From positions 3,519-36,732 of the forward strand of contig PBLC01000001.1 of assembly GCA_002721675.1 (NCBI GenBank): a stretch of DNA of 33,214 nucleotides, written 5' to 3'. The notes under the pieces were generated by a model, which saw only the letters and a list, made by a program, of their open reading frames with translations, searched no databases and was not told the origin of the DNA. This stretch comes from Chloroflexota bacterium (GTDB lineage Bacteria; Chloroflexota; Dehalococcoidia; Lucifugimonadales; Lucifugimonadaceae). The position numbers and the translations under genes are program-made. Positions 19,773 to 28,258 of this stretch are shown here, one piece after another (position 1 is the stretch's first letter; each line of letters opens with the position of its first letter).

Positions 19773-20708
19773 TTACCACCAAATTTTTTGTTCTCCAATT
19801 TCTTTGATGTCCTTATAGTCCATCTCCCATAACTTGCTAGATAAATATCTTTCTCCTGAATCAGCTATTATTATGACAATATTTCCTGTCTTGATTTTTT
19901 TTGCTACTTTCAATGCTGCTGCAGTAACGGCGCCACATGAAACACCAGCAAAAATTCCACAACTTTCCATTAGCATTTTTGTCCAATAAAAAGACTCTTC
20001 CTCTCCGACCAGAATTCTAGAATCGAGTTTTTCAAGATCAAGAATCGGAGGAATAAACCCATGCTCAATACTTCTTAGCGCTGGAACAACTTCTTCAGGA
20101 TGAGGAGCAGCTGCAACTACTTTAATATTTTTATTATATTCTTTTAAAGCCTTTCCAACGCCCATCAAAGTTCCCCCTGTGCCCAAGCCAGCTACAAATA
20201 CATCTATATCGGGTAGTTGTTCAATTATTTCTGGACCTGTAGTTTCATAATGAGCTCTTGGGTTGGCCTCATTTCCATATTGGTACGGCATAAAATAATC
20301 AGGGTTTTCTTCAGCAATTTTTTCGGCAAGTCTAATAGCGCCATTAGTTCCCTCCTCTCCGTCTGAGTAAATAATTTCTGCCCCAAGAGAAAGTAGAACT
20401 GACTTTCTTTCGTCACTTACATTATCAGGCATAACAACTTTTAACTTATACCCCTTTACCCTAGATATCATGGCTAATGCTATTCCAGTATTTCCACTTG
20501 TTGGCTCAATAATTGTAGAGCCATCTATTAACTTACCTTGCTCTTCTGCATCCTGAATCAGGTATTTCGCAACCCTATCCTTTATACTCCCTGCAGGATT
20601 AAAACTTTCAAGTTTTGCAAAAATTTTTACTCCGTTAGGGCTAATGTTGCTGATATCAACCATTGGAGTATTCCCAATTGTTTCAATAATATTTTTATCG
20701 ATTTTCAT
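19773..20708 (-). CDS. cysK: Cysteine synthase (O-acetylserine sulfhydrylase)
   Basis: NTPMVDIS, FNPAGSIKDRVAKYLI, IEPTSGNTGIALA, GTGGTLMGVGKAL, GVSCGA. Confidence 0.93.
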   Translation of the reverse strand: MKIDKNIIETIGNTPMVDISNISPNGVKIFAKLESFNPAGSIKDRVAKYLIQDAEEQGKLIDGSTIIEPTSGNTGIALAMISRVKGYKLKVVMPDNVSDERKSVLLSLGAEIIYSDGEEGTNGAIRLAEKIAEENPDYFMPYQYGNEANPRAHYETTGPEIIEQLPDIDVFVAGLGTGGTLMGVGKALKEYNKNIKVVAAAPHPEEVVPALRSIEHGFIPPILDLEKLDSRILVGEEESFYWTKMLMESCGIFAGVSCGAVTAAALKVAKKIKTGNIVIIIADSGERYLSSKLWEMDYKDIKEIGEQKIWW

Positions 20709-20711
20709 TTA

Positions 20712-21527
20712 TTAACCTTCAACTGAAGGCATTCCGCAAAATAGTTCATAATCAATAAGTTCTTTAACTGAAGGGTTATCGCCACAAAGAACACAATTTT
20801 CATTTCTTCTTATTTTAACTGATCTAAATTCCATACTTAAAGCATCTATTAGTATCATTCTACCTTTTAATAAATCTCCTGCGCCAAGAATATACTTTAT
20901 TGTCTCTATTGCCTGTATGCTTCCTATTAATCCTGGCAAGGCTCCAATTACTCCAGCCTCAGCACAACTTGGCACAGACCCTGGAGGAGGAGGGTCAGGA
21001 AATATACACCTATAACAATTACCACCTGGAACATAAGTAGTTATTTGACCATCAAAAGTTAATACGCTTCCATCTATCAGAGGTTTTTTTGCAAAAAATG
21101 TAGCGTCACAAATTAAATATCTTGTTGGAAAATTATCTGCTCCATTTATTACAACATCATATTTATTAATAATTTCTAAAGCATTTTTTGAAGTTATTGG
21201 CTCATCATGCATTTCAACATTAACATCAGGATTATATGCCTTAAGGGTTTCCATGGCTGACCTAACTTTACTCTTTCCAATATCTTCATCCCTATGAAGA
21301 ACTTGCCTTTGCAGGTTGCTCCTATCAACAACATCAAAATCTGCTACGCCTATTCTGCCTGTCCCTGCTAATGCTAGATATAATGCTGCTGGGGAACCTA
21401 AGCCACCTGCTCCAATTATTAATACACTTGAATTTAATAATTTTCTTTGCCCTTCAGATCCAACTTGAGGCATTATTATATGCCTGCTATATCTATCAAC
21501 TTGTTCTGGATTTAATTTATTTATCAT
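20712..21527 (-). CDS. moeB: MoeB/ThiF-family E1-like adenylyltransferase
   Basis: RYSRHIIMPQVGSEGQRKL, GAGGLGSPAALYLALAGTGRIGVADFDVVDRSNLQRQ, DNFPTRYLICD, CYRCIFPDPPPPGSVPSCAEAGVIG. Confidence 0.92.
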   Translation of the reverse strand: MINKLNPEQVDRYSRHIIMPQVGSEGQRKLLNSSVLIIGAGGLGSPAALYLALAGTGRIGVADFDVVDRSNLQRQVLHRDEDIGKSKVRSAMETLKAYNPDVNVEMHDEPITSKNALEIINKYDVVINGADNFPTRYLICDATFFAKKPLIDGSVLTFDGQITTYVPGGNCYRCIFPDPPPPGSVPSCAEAGVIGALPGLIGSIQAIETIKYILGAGDLLKGRMILIDALSMEFRSVKIRRNENCVLCGDNPSVKELIDYELFCGMPSVEG

Positions 21528-21541
21528 TTTTAACCTTTCAT

Positions 21542-21566
21542 AAAAAAAGCCCCGTATTATCGGGGC
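21542..21566 (-). terminator. Intrinsic terminator/attenuator upstream of moeB
   Basis: Minus strand GCCCCG-ATAATA-CGGGGC followed by T7; ends 14 nt before the moeB start codon. Confidence 0.9.
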
Positions 21567-21591
21567 ATTGAAGACTACTTTTTATCTATGT

Positions 21592-21630
21592 CTAAATCAA
21601 ATGCCCATCATAGGTAACATTACAACACAT
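21592..21630 (-). CDS. Putative cysteine leader peptide MCCNVTYDGHLI
   Basis: Minus strand ATG TGT TGT AAT GTT ACC TAT GAT GGG CAT TTG ATT TAG; tandem Cys codons upstream of a terminator in front of moeB-cysK. Confidence 0.6.
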   Translation of the reverse strand: MCCNVTYDGHLI

Positions 21631-21665
21631 ACAAAAAAATTTATTTTTTGCTTCTATAAACATAT

Positions 21666-22106
21666 TCATTTCTTATCAATCTTCAAAGTTTCAACAAATA
21701 CTCTATCTCTATCTGCAAGATCCTGAACAGAAATAGTTTCTAACTTAGAAACTAAAGTTTTCTCAACATCTGACCACATATCCTGTTGAGAGCATTTACC
21801 TGATACTTCACATAAATCTGGAAATTCAATGCAAGAGACAGGTGCCATAGACTTGTCTAAACCTTCGATAACGTCAGCAATCGAGATTTCAGAAGGATTT
21901 TTTGCCAAAGAGTATCCTCCTTTAGGCCCTCTGACACTTTTAATAAATTTTTTGTCTAACAGATCATTAGATATTTGAAACAAAAATTTCTCTGGGATAT
22001 GCCTTGCTTTAGATATTTCAGACCCTTTGGCTATAGAGTTTTCAGGAATTGTGGCTAGATGAACCAAAATCCTAACTCCATAATCTATTTTCATAGGCAC
22101 TAACAT
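21666..22106 (-). CDS. Rrf2-family transcriptional regulator (IscR/CymR-like) with Cys triad
   Basis: DYGVRILVHLA, IPEKFLFQISNDLLDKKFIKSVRGPKGGYSLAKNPSEISIADVIEGLD; CIEFPDLCEVSGKC = C-x6-C-x5-C. Confidence 0.9.
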   Translation of the reverse strand: MLVPMKIDYGVRILVHLATIPENSIAKGSEISKARHIPEKFLFQISNDLLDKKFIKSVRGPKGGYSLAKNPSEISIADVIEGLDKSMAPVSCIEFPDLCEVSGKCSQQDMWSDVEKTLVSKLETISVQDLADRDRVFVETLKIDKK

Positions 22107-22147
22107 TAATTTTCCTTTACTAAAATGAATATTAACACGTATTTGGG

Positions 22148-22190
22148 TTAATCATCTAGATTAATCATCTTAATATGTGCTAATATATGC
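22148..22190. repeat. Two adjacent direct-repeat pairs in the divergent rrf2/bL25 promoter region
   Basis: TTAATCATCT-aga-TTAATCATCT, followed directly by TAATATGTGC-TAATATATGC. Confidence 0.75.
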
Positions 22191-22215
22191 AGGCTATTAA
22201 TAAAAATGGAATATA

Positions 22216-22917
22216 ATGGACCCAATATCACTAGAAACCACAACAAGAACCATATTTGGTAAAAAACTAAGATCTTTAAGAAAAGGTGGGACATTACCTC
22301 TGCACGTTTACGGGCCTGGCATGGAATCTGTTGCACTTCAGTCAGAAACTAATAAAGTAATTAAGGTTTTGCAAGAAGCTGGCAGGACAAGCCCTGTAAA
22401 AATTATAGAAGAATCAGGCACAGAACACACAACACTGGTTAGAAATGTTGATCAACACCCTGCTACAGGTGAACTACAACATGTTGATTTTATGAGAGTT
22501 GATGAAAATAAAGCTATTGAGGTAGAGGTTCCAGTTGTGCTTATTGGAGAAGCACCAGGTACAAGAGGAGGAGCGGGAACCGTAACTCAATCTATATACT
22601 CTTTGTCTGTTCTATCAAAACCATTTTCAGTTCCAAGTGAAATTCAAGCAGATGTATCTGTGCTAATTGATCTTGAGTCATCTATAAGAAGAGGAGACTT
22701 AGAATTGCCGGATGGAGTAGAACTTGTTGGTGATCCAGAAATTTCAGTGGCATGGATTCAGCCACCGAGAGTTCAAGAAGAAATTACTCCTGCTGAAGGT
22801 GAAGAGGGTGCTGAAGGTGAAGAGGGTGCTGAAGGTGCTGAAGGTGAAGAGGGTGCTGAAGGTGAAGAGGGTGCTGAAGGTGAAGAGGGTGCTGAAGGTG
22901 CTGAAGATTCTAAGTAA
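22216..22917 (+). CDS. rplY: Ribosomal protein bL25/Ctc with acidic repeat tail
   Basis: RKGGTLPLHVYGPGMES, HVDFMRVDENKAIEVEVPVVLIGEAPG; C-terminal GEEGAE repeats. Confidence 0.92.
   Translation: MDPISLETTTRTIFGKKLRSLRKGGTLPLHVYGPGMESVALQSETNKVIKVLQEAGRTSPVKIIEESGTEHTTLVRNVDQHPATGELQHVDFMRVDENKAIEVEVPVVLIGEAPGTRGGAGTVTQSIYSLSVLSKPFSVPSEIQADVSVLIDLESSIRRGDLELPDGVELVGDPEISVAWIQPPRVQEEITPAEGEEGAEGEEGAEGAEGEEGAEGEEGAEGEEGAEGAEDSK
22791..22908 (+). repeat. In-frame tandem repeat (18-bp GCTGAAGGTGAAGAGGGT plus 9-bp GCTGAAGGT units)
   Basis: Five AEGEEG units interspersed with AEG units, identical at nucleotide level. Confidence 0.95.
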
Positions 22918-23012
22918 CTATTAAATTTCTTGACTACACACTAATATTCCTTGAAAATTCGAATAAGAAAATTATATTTTTGTTAAAAATAGAATAATAA
23001 ACAGGAGGTACT

Positions 23013-24542
23013 ATGAGTAACTCATTACTCATGATACTTCTTGTGCTTATAACTGGAATAGTATCTGGTTCTGTGGGCTTTGGAATAAAGTTATTTTTAG
23101 ACCAAAGATCTCAAATTGCATCTAGAAATGCTGCCAACCAACAAATAAACATGGCTCAAGAGAGGAGCCAAGAAATTTTGCTTGAGGCTAAAGAGAGTTC
23201 CCTGCAGTTTAGGTTAGAATCAGAAAAAGAAATAAATGAAGAAAAAAGAAAAATTCGACAAGATCAATCTAAGGTTGATTCTTTAAAAGAAAAAGTTGAA
23301 AAACAAATTTCTGAACTTGATCAGGAAAAATTAAGTGTTTCTGAGCAAGTAAAATTTGTAGAACAACAACAAAAAGATCTTTCAAATTCTCGTGAATTAT
23401 ACGCAAAGAAGATTGAAGATGCTTCAGAAATTTCTTATGAAGATGCAAAAAATATTCTTTTAAAAGAAGCACAAGAAGACATAGAACATAACGTAGCAAA
23501 AAAGTTTCGATTAGCTGAAGAGGAGTTAGAACTTAAGGTAGAGGATCATGCAAAAAATATTATTGCTGGTGCCGTACAAAGGTTTGCTTCTGATGTCGTG
23601 GCTGAAGAGACGATTCAGGCTATATCTATCCCTAGTGAAGATATGAAGGGTCGGCTTATAGGAAGGGATGGAAGAAATATTAGAGCTATTGAAAAAGCTA
23701 CAGGAGTAGACCTAATAGTTGATGAATCACCTGAATCTGTAACGGTTTCATGTTTTGATCCGATTAGAAGGCAAGTAGCTATTAATGCTTTAAACGAATT
23801 AATTAAAGATGGAAGAATTCATCCAGCCAGGATTGAATCTATATCTGAAAAATCAAGGAAAGATATCGACAAAACTATTAGAAAAGCCGGAGAAGATGCT
23901 ACATTTGAATCTTCTGTAAAAGGCTTACATCCAGAAATAATAAATATGATGGGCAGGTTAAAATACAGGTACAGTTATGGAGAAAATGTTTTACAGCATT
24001 CTATTGAAGTTGCTCACTTAGGCGCATTAATGGCAAGTGAAATTGGTGCAGATGAAAAAGTATGCAGAACTGGCGGATTTTTACACGATATCGGAAAAGC
24101 TTTTACTCATGAAATCGAGGGTCCTCATGCTGAAATTGGTGCAGATCTTGTAAATAAATATGAGATGGATCCTAAAATAGTAACCGTAATCAAAGAACAT
24201 CATGATTCAGATTTTTCAACTATTGAGTCTTTTATAGTAGCTGCTGCTGATGCCTTAAGTGCATCGAGGCCAGGGGCTCGAAGAGATTCGGCTGAAGCCT
24301 ATATAAAAAGACTGAAAGATATTGAAGAAATTGCCTTAAGTTTTGAGGGTGTAGAAAAATGTTTTGCGATTGAAGCTGGGAGAGAATTAAGAGTTATGGT
24401 TGATCCTATTAGAATCAATGATGATGAAGCTGCCTTATTAGCTAAAAATATAGTTGAGAAGATAGAATCTTCATTAAACTACCCAGGTCAAATCAAAGTT
24501 ATTGTAATTAGAGAATCCAGATCAATCGAGACTGCTCAATAA
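23013..24542 (+). CDS. rny: Ribonuclease Y
   Basis: N-terminal TM and coiled coil, KH domain GRLIGRDGRNIRAIEKATGVDLIVDESPE, HD domain HSIEVAHLGALMASEIG...GFLHDIGKA. Confidence 0.96.
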   Translation: MSNSLLMILLVLITGIVSGSVGFGIKLFLDQRSQIASRNAANQQINMAQERSQEILLEAKESSLQFRLESEKEINEEKRKIRQDQSKVDSLKEKVEKQISELDQEKLSVSEQVKFVEQQQKDLSNSRELYAKKIEDASEISYEDAKNILLKEAQEDIEHNVAKKFRLAEEELELKVEDHAKNIIAGAVQRFASDVVAEETIQAISIPSEDMKGRLIGRDGRNIRAIEKATGVDLIVDESPESVTVSCFDPIRRQVAINALNELIKDGRIHPARIESISEKSRKDIDKTIRKAGEDATFESSVKGLHPEIINMMGRLKYRYSYGENVLQHSIEVAHLGALMASEIGADEKVCRTGGFLHDIGKAFTHEIEGPHAEIGADLVNKYEMDPKIVTVIKEHHDSDFSTIESFIVAAADALSASRPGARRDSAEAYIKRLKDIEEIALSFEGVEKCFAIEAGRELRVMVDPIRINDDEAALLAKNIVEKIESSLNYPGQIKVIVIRESRSIETAQ

Positions 24543-24544
24543 TA

Positions 24545-25387
24545 TTGAATATTGCTGATTTACATATTCATAGTTTTTTTTCTGACGGGGATTTAAGTCC
24601 TGCAGATATAATTGAAGAAAGTATTTCCAAGAATATTTCATATATTTCAATTACTGATCATGACAATTTGACCGGTCATAAAAAAGCAAATTCAATAATT
24701 AAAAAATCTAAATATAGTAATATAAAATTAATACCTGGAATTGAATTATCTAGTTCAATAAACGATTCTAACATCCACCTTCTTGCGTATTTTTTTGACC
24801 CTGAAAATAAAGATTTAAACTCTGTTCTTAAGATATTGCAATTAAGAAGAAGTGAATTTGCTAAATTTGCATTAGAAAAACTTAATGAAGAAGGGGTAAA
24901 TATAAGTTGGGGAGATATTGTAAAAAATTCCAAAGGCTCTATAGGGAGGCTTCATATAGCATATGCACTAATTAATCTTGGTTATGCTAGAAATACTAAT
25001 GATGCATTTGAAAAACATCTTCATAAAATTAAATCTCTTTATAATAATCCTTATGAAATTAGCGCAGATGAATTAATTGAAGTAGTAAGAAAAGCAGGTG
25101 GAGTATGTTCACTTGCACATCCTCACACAGTTAGTAATTTTGATAAATCAATTAATGACCTTTCTAAAAATGGGTTAGTAGGACTAGAAATAGTAGAAGA
25201 TAAAAAAATGAAAAATTCTGAAGAAATAATGTCAAAATTTGGATTAACTAAAACTGCTGGTAGTGATTTTCATAGAAATGGAAAAAAATCTTATTTAGGG
25301 AAAAACTTTCTAAACGAAGAGGAATTATTAAATTTATATAATATTGCTAAAAGTGAATTAAATGGTGCAATAAGTTGGAATATGTAA
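24545..25387 (+). CDS. PHP-domain metal-dependent phosphoesterase
   Basis: TTG start; ADLHIHSFFSDGDLSPADI, SITDHDNLTG, IPGIELSS, LAHPHTVSNFD, GSDFHRNGK. Confidence 0.9.
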   Translation: MNIADLHIHSFFSDGDLSPADIIEESISKNISYISITDHDNLTGHKKANSIIKKSKYSNIKLIPGIELSSSINDSNIHLLAYFFDPENKDLNSVLKILQLRRSEFAKFALEKLNEEGVNISWGDIVKNSKGSIGRLHIAYALINLGYARNTNDAFEKHLHKIKSLYNNPYEISADELIEVVRKAGGVCSLAHPHTVSNFDKSINDLSKNGLVGLEIVEDKKMKNSEEIMSKFGLTKTAGSDFHRNGKKSYLGKNFLNEEELLNLYNIAKSELNGAISWNM

Positions 25388-26007
25388 TTTTTTTAATTAT
25401 TGTTTATCTCTTTAGTTCTCTAAATTTTTCTATTATTTATCTTAATAAAATTAAAAAAGATCCATCAAAGTCATGGAGAACACATTTAGGCTCTTCATAT
25501 ATCTGGAAATATCATTCAAAAACTGCTGGAATAATAATTTTCTTTGGAGATAGCGTCCTAAAAGGTTTTTTACCTATTTTTATTGCAAAATTTATGATTG
25601 ATTTGAATCAATCATATTTAATAGGAGAATATTATCTAATACCCATATTACTAGTACAAATAATTGGAAATAATTGGTCTATTTTTCTGAAATTAAATGG
25701 GGGAAGAGGAATGGCTATTATTATTGGAAGTTTGTTAGGAATTAACCTAGCAATGGCTTTAATTTTATATTCTTTATATTTAATAATTTATTTCAAACTT
25801 AGAGATGGTGGGCCCTCATGGCTAATATCAATTGCTATTTCCTGTATTTTTTCATTAATTTTTTCAACTTCTCTTTTTTTCTGCTACTCAATATGTCTTT
25901 TCTTAATTATTTTGAAAAGAATCACAGGTAATTCACTCACAAAAGATTATAAAATAATTATCAATAGGATAATTTTGGACAGAGATATAAAAAATGAAAA
26001 CTCCTGA
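25375..26007 (+). CDS. PlsY-like glycerol-3-phosphate acyltransferase (divergent)
   Basis: Multi-TM, FFGDSVLKG, IGNNWSIFLKLNGGRGMA resembling PlsY GH..P.f..F.GGKGVA. Confidence 0.68.
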   Translation: MEYVIFLIIVYLFSSLNFSIIYLNKIKKDPSKSWRTHLGSSYIWKYHSKTAGIIIFFGDSVLKGFLPIFIAKFMIDLNQSYLIGEYYLIPILLVQIIGNNWSIFLKLNGGRGMAIIIGSLLGINLAMALILYSLYLIIYFKLRDGGPSWLISIAISCIFSLIFSTSLFFCYSICLFLIILKRITGNSLTKDYKIIINRIILDRDIKNENS

Positions 26008-26509
26008 TAAAGATAAATGTGGGTGCGGCAAAGAAATATCTACTTTTTTAAAATGTGGAGATAAAAATTGTGAAAATTTTATTTGCCCTAATTGCATGAT
26101 TCAAACAAAGACAGTTCCAAAATGCAAAGAATGCGCTAAATTAAAAACAAATCCAGCATTTAACCCAACTCCAAAAGATTTAGTATTAAGCTTCATTGTT
26201 TGTATGTTTATCTCAATATCTTTTGCGCTTATTTTTAGGGTCATAGTAGAAGTTTTATCAAATTTCATTCCATCAATAATTATCTACTATCTTGTAATAT
26301 TGCCTGTCCCAATACTTGGATGGATAATAGGAAATGTAATTGAAAGAACCTCAGGTTATAAGAAAAGTTTAACTCTTGTAGTAATTGCAGGCCTAAGTGT
26401 TGCAATAGGGCACCTTACGATTTGGTCTGGGTTCTCACCTGATATAATTACTTGGCTACTAAGTCTGGTTATAGGAATTTACTTATCCATCATTAAAGTT
26501 AAGATTTAA
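25994..26509 (+). CDS. Membrane protein with N-terminal Cys-rich (zinc-finger-like) segment
   Basis: CGCGKEISTFLKCGDKNCENFICPNCMIQTKTVPKCKEC followed by hydrophobic TM segments. Confidence 0.7.
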   Translation: MKTPDKDKCGCGKEISTFLKCGDKNCENFICPNCMIQTKTVPKCKECAKLKTNPAFNPTPKDLVLSFIVCMFISISFALIFRVIVEVLSNFIPSIIIYYLVILPVPILGWIIGNVIERTSGYKKSLTLVVIAGLSVAIGHLTIWSGFSPDIITWLLSLVIGIYLSIIKVKI

Positions 26510-27007
26510 GTTTTTCATCAAAGAAAAGACCTCTATGCCACTTTCAACAATTTCACTTTGCGTAACTTTAAATCCTGATTTTCGCCAAAACCTTAAAGCA
26601 TCTTTTTGAACTTCTGAAGTACCTAAAATTAATTTGGTTGCTCCTCTTTCATGAGTCCATTTTTCTACATTATTTAACAATTCTCCAGCAATTCCTTGAT
26701 TCCTATAATCCATTTTTACGCTTAATCTCTTAAGTCTAAAAGTAGAGTGAGATTCTTTCTCGGCCCCTAATGACGCAATAACATTTGAACAAGACATGGC
26801 AACAAAAAAAACACCAGTAGGGAAATAATGATCATATATATTTCCTAAATCTTCTTCAATAGATCTGTTTATATAAGCAGAAATTCCAGTTTTTACATTA
26901 TCAGGCCTATCTTTTGCAGTATAAATAAGACCATTAACAACCATATTTTGAACATCAAGCTGATCCTCTTTATTAAAAATTCTTATATAAAAATTATTGG
27001 TATTCAT
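26483..27007 (-). CDS. GNAT family N-acetyltransferase
   Basis: LKRLSVKMDYRNQGIAGELLNNVEKWTHERGATKLILGTSEVQKDALRFWRKSGFK. Confidence 0.9.
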   Translation of the reverse strand: MNTNNFYIRIFNKEDQLDVQNMVVNGLIYTAKDRPDNVKTGISAYINRSIEEDLGNIYDHYFPTGVFFVAMSCSNVIASLGAEKESHSTFRLKRLSVKMDYRNQGIAGELLNNVEKWTHERGATKLILGTSEVQKDALRFWRKSGFKVTQSEIVESGIEVFSLMKNLNLNFNDG

Positions 27008-27099
27008 TAGAAAAAATAATTAATTAAGTAAATTACTATTATTCCATCAATAATTGCAGCAATTACAAATAAAGATCTTGGTAATTTATTTTTTTTCAT
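27007..27099 (-). CDS. Unlisted 30-aa single-TM small protein
   Basis: MKKNKLPRSLFVIAAIIDGIIVIYLINYFF; stop TAA overlaps the GNAT ATG (TAATG). Confidence 0.5.
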   Translation of the reverse strand: MKKNKLPRSLFVIAAIIDGIIVIYLINYFF

Positions 27100-27227
27100 A
27101 AGTTCAGGATTTTAACGTGATAATATAATTTAAGTAAAGAAATTAAAGAATTAATATTAATACTATATTTATATATTATTTAGTATTAAATAATTATAAT
27201 AGTAATAAATACAAAAAAAATCTTAAT

Positions 27228-28088
27228 ATGAGCAATAAAACTATAGTTATTACTGGCTCTAGCGGTGGGTTAGGGCTTCAAGCAGCAAAAAGAATTGCAG
27301 ATCTTGATAATACCGTAATAATAGCCTCTAGAAATGAAAAAAAGGGGAGGCAAGTTGAGAAAGAAATTGGCAAAAATAGTTATTTTATGCAACTTGATGT
27401 TAGCAGCATAGAAAGTATGGACAATTTTGTAAAAAATTTTAACAAGAAATTCTCTAAATTAGATATATTAGTTAACAACGCAGGGATAATGCTTCATCCA
27501 TCTAAAAAAACAAAAGATGGAACTGAAATTACATTTGCAACCAATTATTTAGGTTATTTTTATCTTTCGTTGAAATTGATACCTAATTTAATTTGTACAA
27601 CTAATCCTAAAATAATAAATGTTTCTAGCATATCAAGTTATCATGTAGAAAAAATAAATTGGGATTATTTCGATCCGATTAAAAAAATTTCTTCATTAAG
27701 GGAGAAGAGAGAAATTTATGAACATACTAATCTATTCAGGTTAATGTTTTCAATAGAATTGCAAAAGAGACTTAATGAAAAAGGAATTCCTATAAAATCA
27801 ATCGCTTGTCACCCTGGAGTTGCAAAAAGTCAACTCGGAAGATATTTTTTTCTTGCAAAACTTATTTATGCTTTACCAGTAATGGCATCAACTGAAGAAG
27901 GCATAAAATCAATTATTTTTTCTTGTATTAATCCAAACTTGAATGGAGGAGAATTTGTTGGATTGAATAAAAAAAAGCAACATAGAGGTGACCCAATAAT
28001 AGTAAAGCCAAATCCTATAGTTGAAATTGAAGAACAAAGAAATAAATTATGGCAAATGACATCAGAAAAATGTGGGATAAATTTATAA
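27228..28088 (+). CDS. SDR family protein (retinol dehydrogenase-like)
   Basis: ITGSSGGLGLQAAK, LVNNAGIM, TNYLGYFYLSLKLIP, HPGVAKSQLG. Confidence 0.85.
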   Translation: MSNKTIVITGSSGGLGLQAAKRIADLDNTVIIASRNEKKGRQVEKEIGKNSYFMQLDVSSIESMDNFVKNFNKKFSKLDILVNNAGIMLHPSKKTKDGTEITFATNYLGYFYLSLKLIPNLICTTNPKIINVSSISSYHVEKINWDYFDPIKKISSLREKREIYEHTNLFRLMFSIELQKRLNEKGIPIKSIACHPGVAKSQLGRYFFLAKLIYALPVMASTEEGIKSIIFSCINPNLNGGEFVGLNKKKQHRGDPIIVKPNPIVEIEEQRNKLWQMTSEKCGINL

Positions 28089-28114
28089 AAATTTTAATCC
28101 TCAAACTTAAGGTA

Positions 28115-28144
28115 TTGACATCAAAAGAAAAAATTTGATATAAT
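28115..28144 (+). promoter_or_regulatory. Near-consensus sigma70 promoter upstream of lactonase gene
   Basis: TTGACA (28115-28120), 18-bp spacer, TATAAT (28139-28144). Confidence 0.78.
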
Positions 28145-28154
28145 AGTTACATCG

Positions 28155-28181
28155 TTCGGTTGAAAAACCGGATTTTTTTTT
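28155..28181 (+). terminator. Intrinsic terminator immediately after promoter
   Basis: TTCGGTT-GAAA-AACCGGA 7-bp stem (one T-G), GNRA loop, T9. Confidence 0.85.
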
Positions 28182-28258
28182 ACCTTTTTTTAATCCATTA
28201 TTTATATTTTCTCAAAAAGAATTTATCATTCATATATATATTTAAAGGGGGGCACAAA

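Noticed and set aside
22148-22336. Minus-strand ORF over the rrf2/bL25 intergenic region
   Set aside because: Antisense to the bL25 start and promoter region, with no protein-family signal.
22724-22924. ORF of LKVKRVL repeats overlapping bL25
   Set aside because: Out-of-frame shadow of the bL25 18-bp repeat; no independent support.
28160-28258. N-terminal extension MKNRIFFYLFLIHYLYFLKKN... of the lactonase ORF as a signal peptide
   Set aside because: It begins with TTG inside the terminator hairpin; the ATG at 28259 has a strong purine-rich SD and gives the expected propeller N-terminus.
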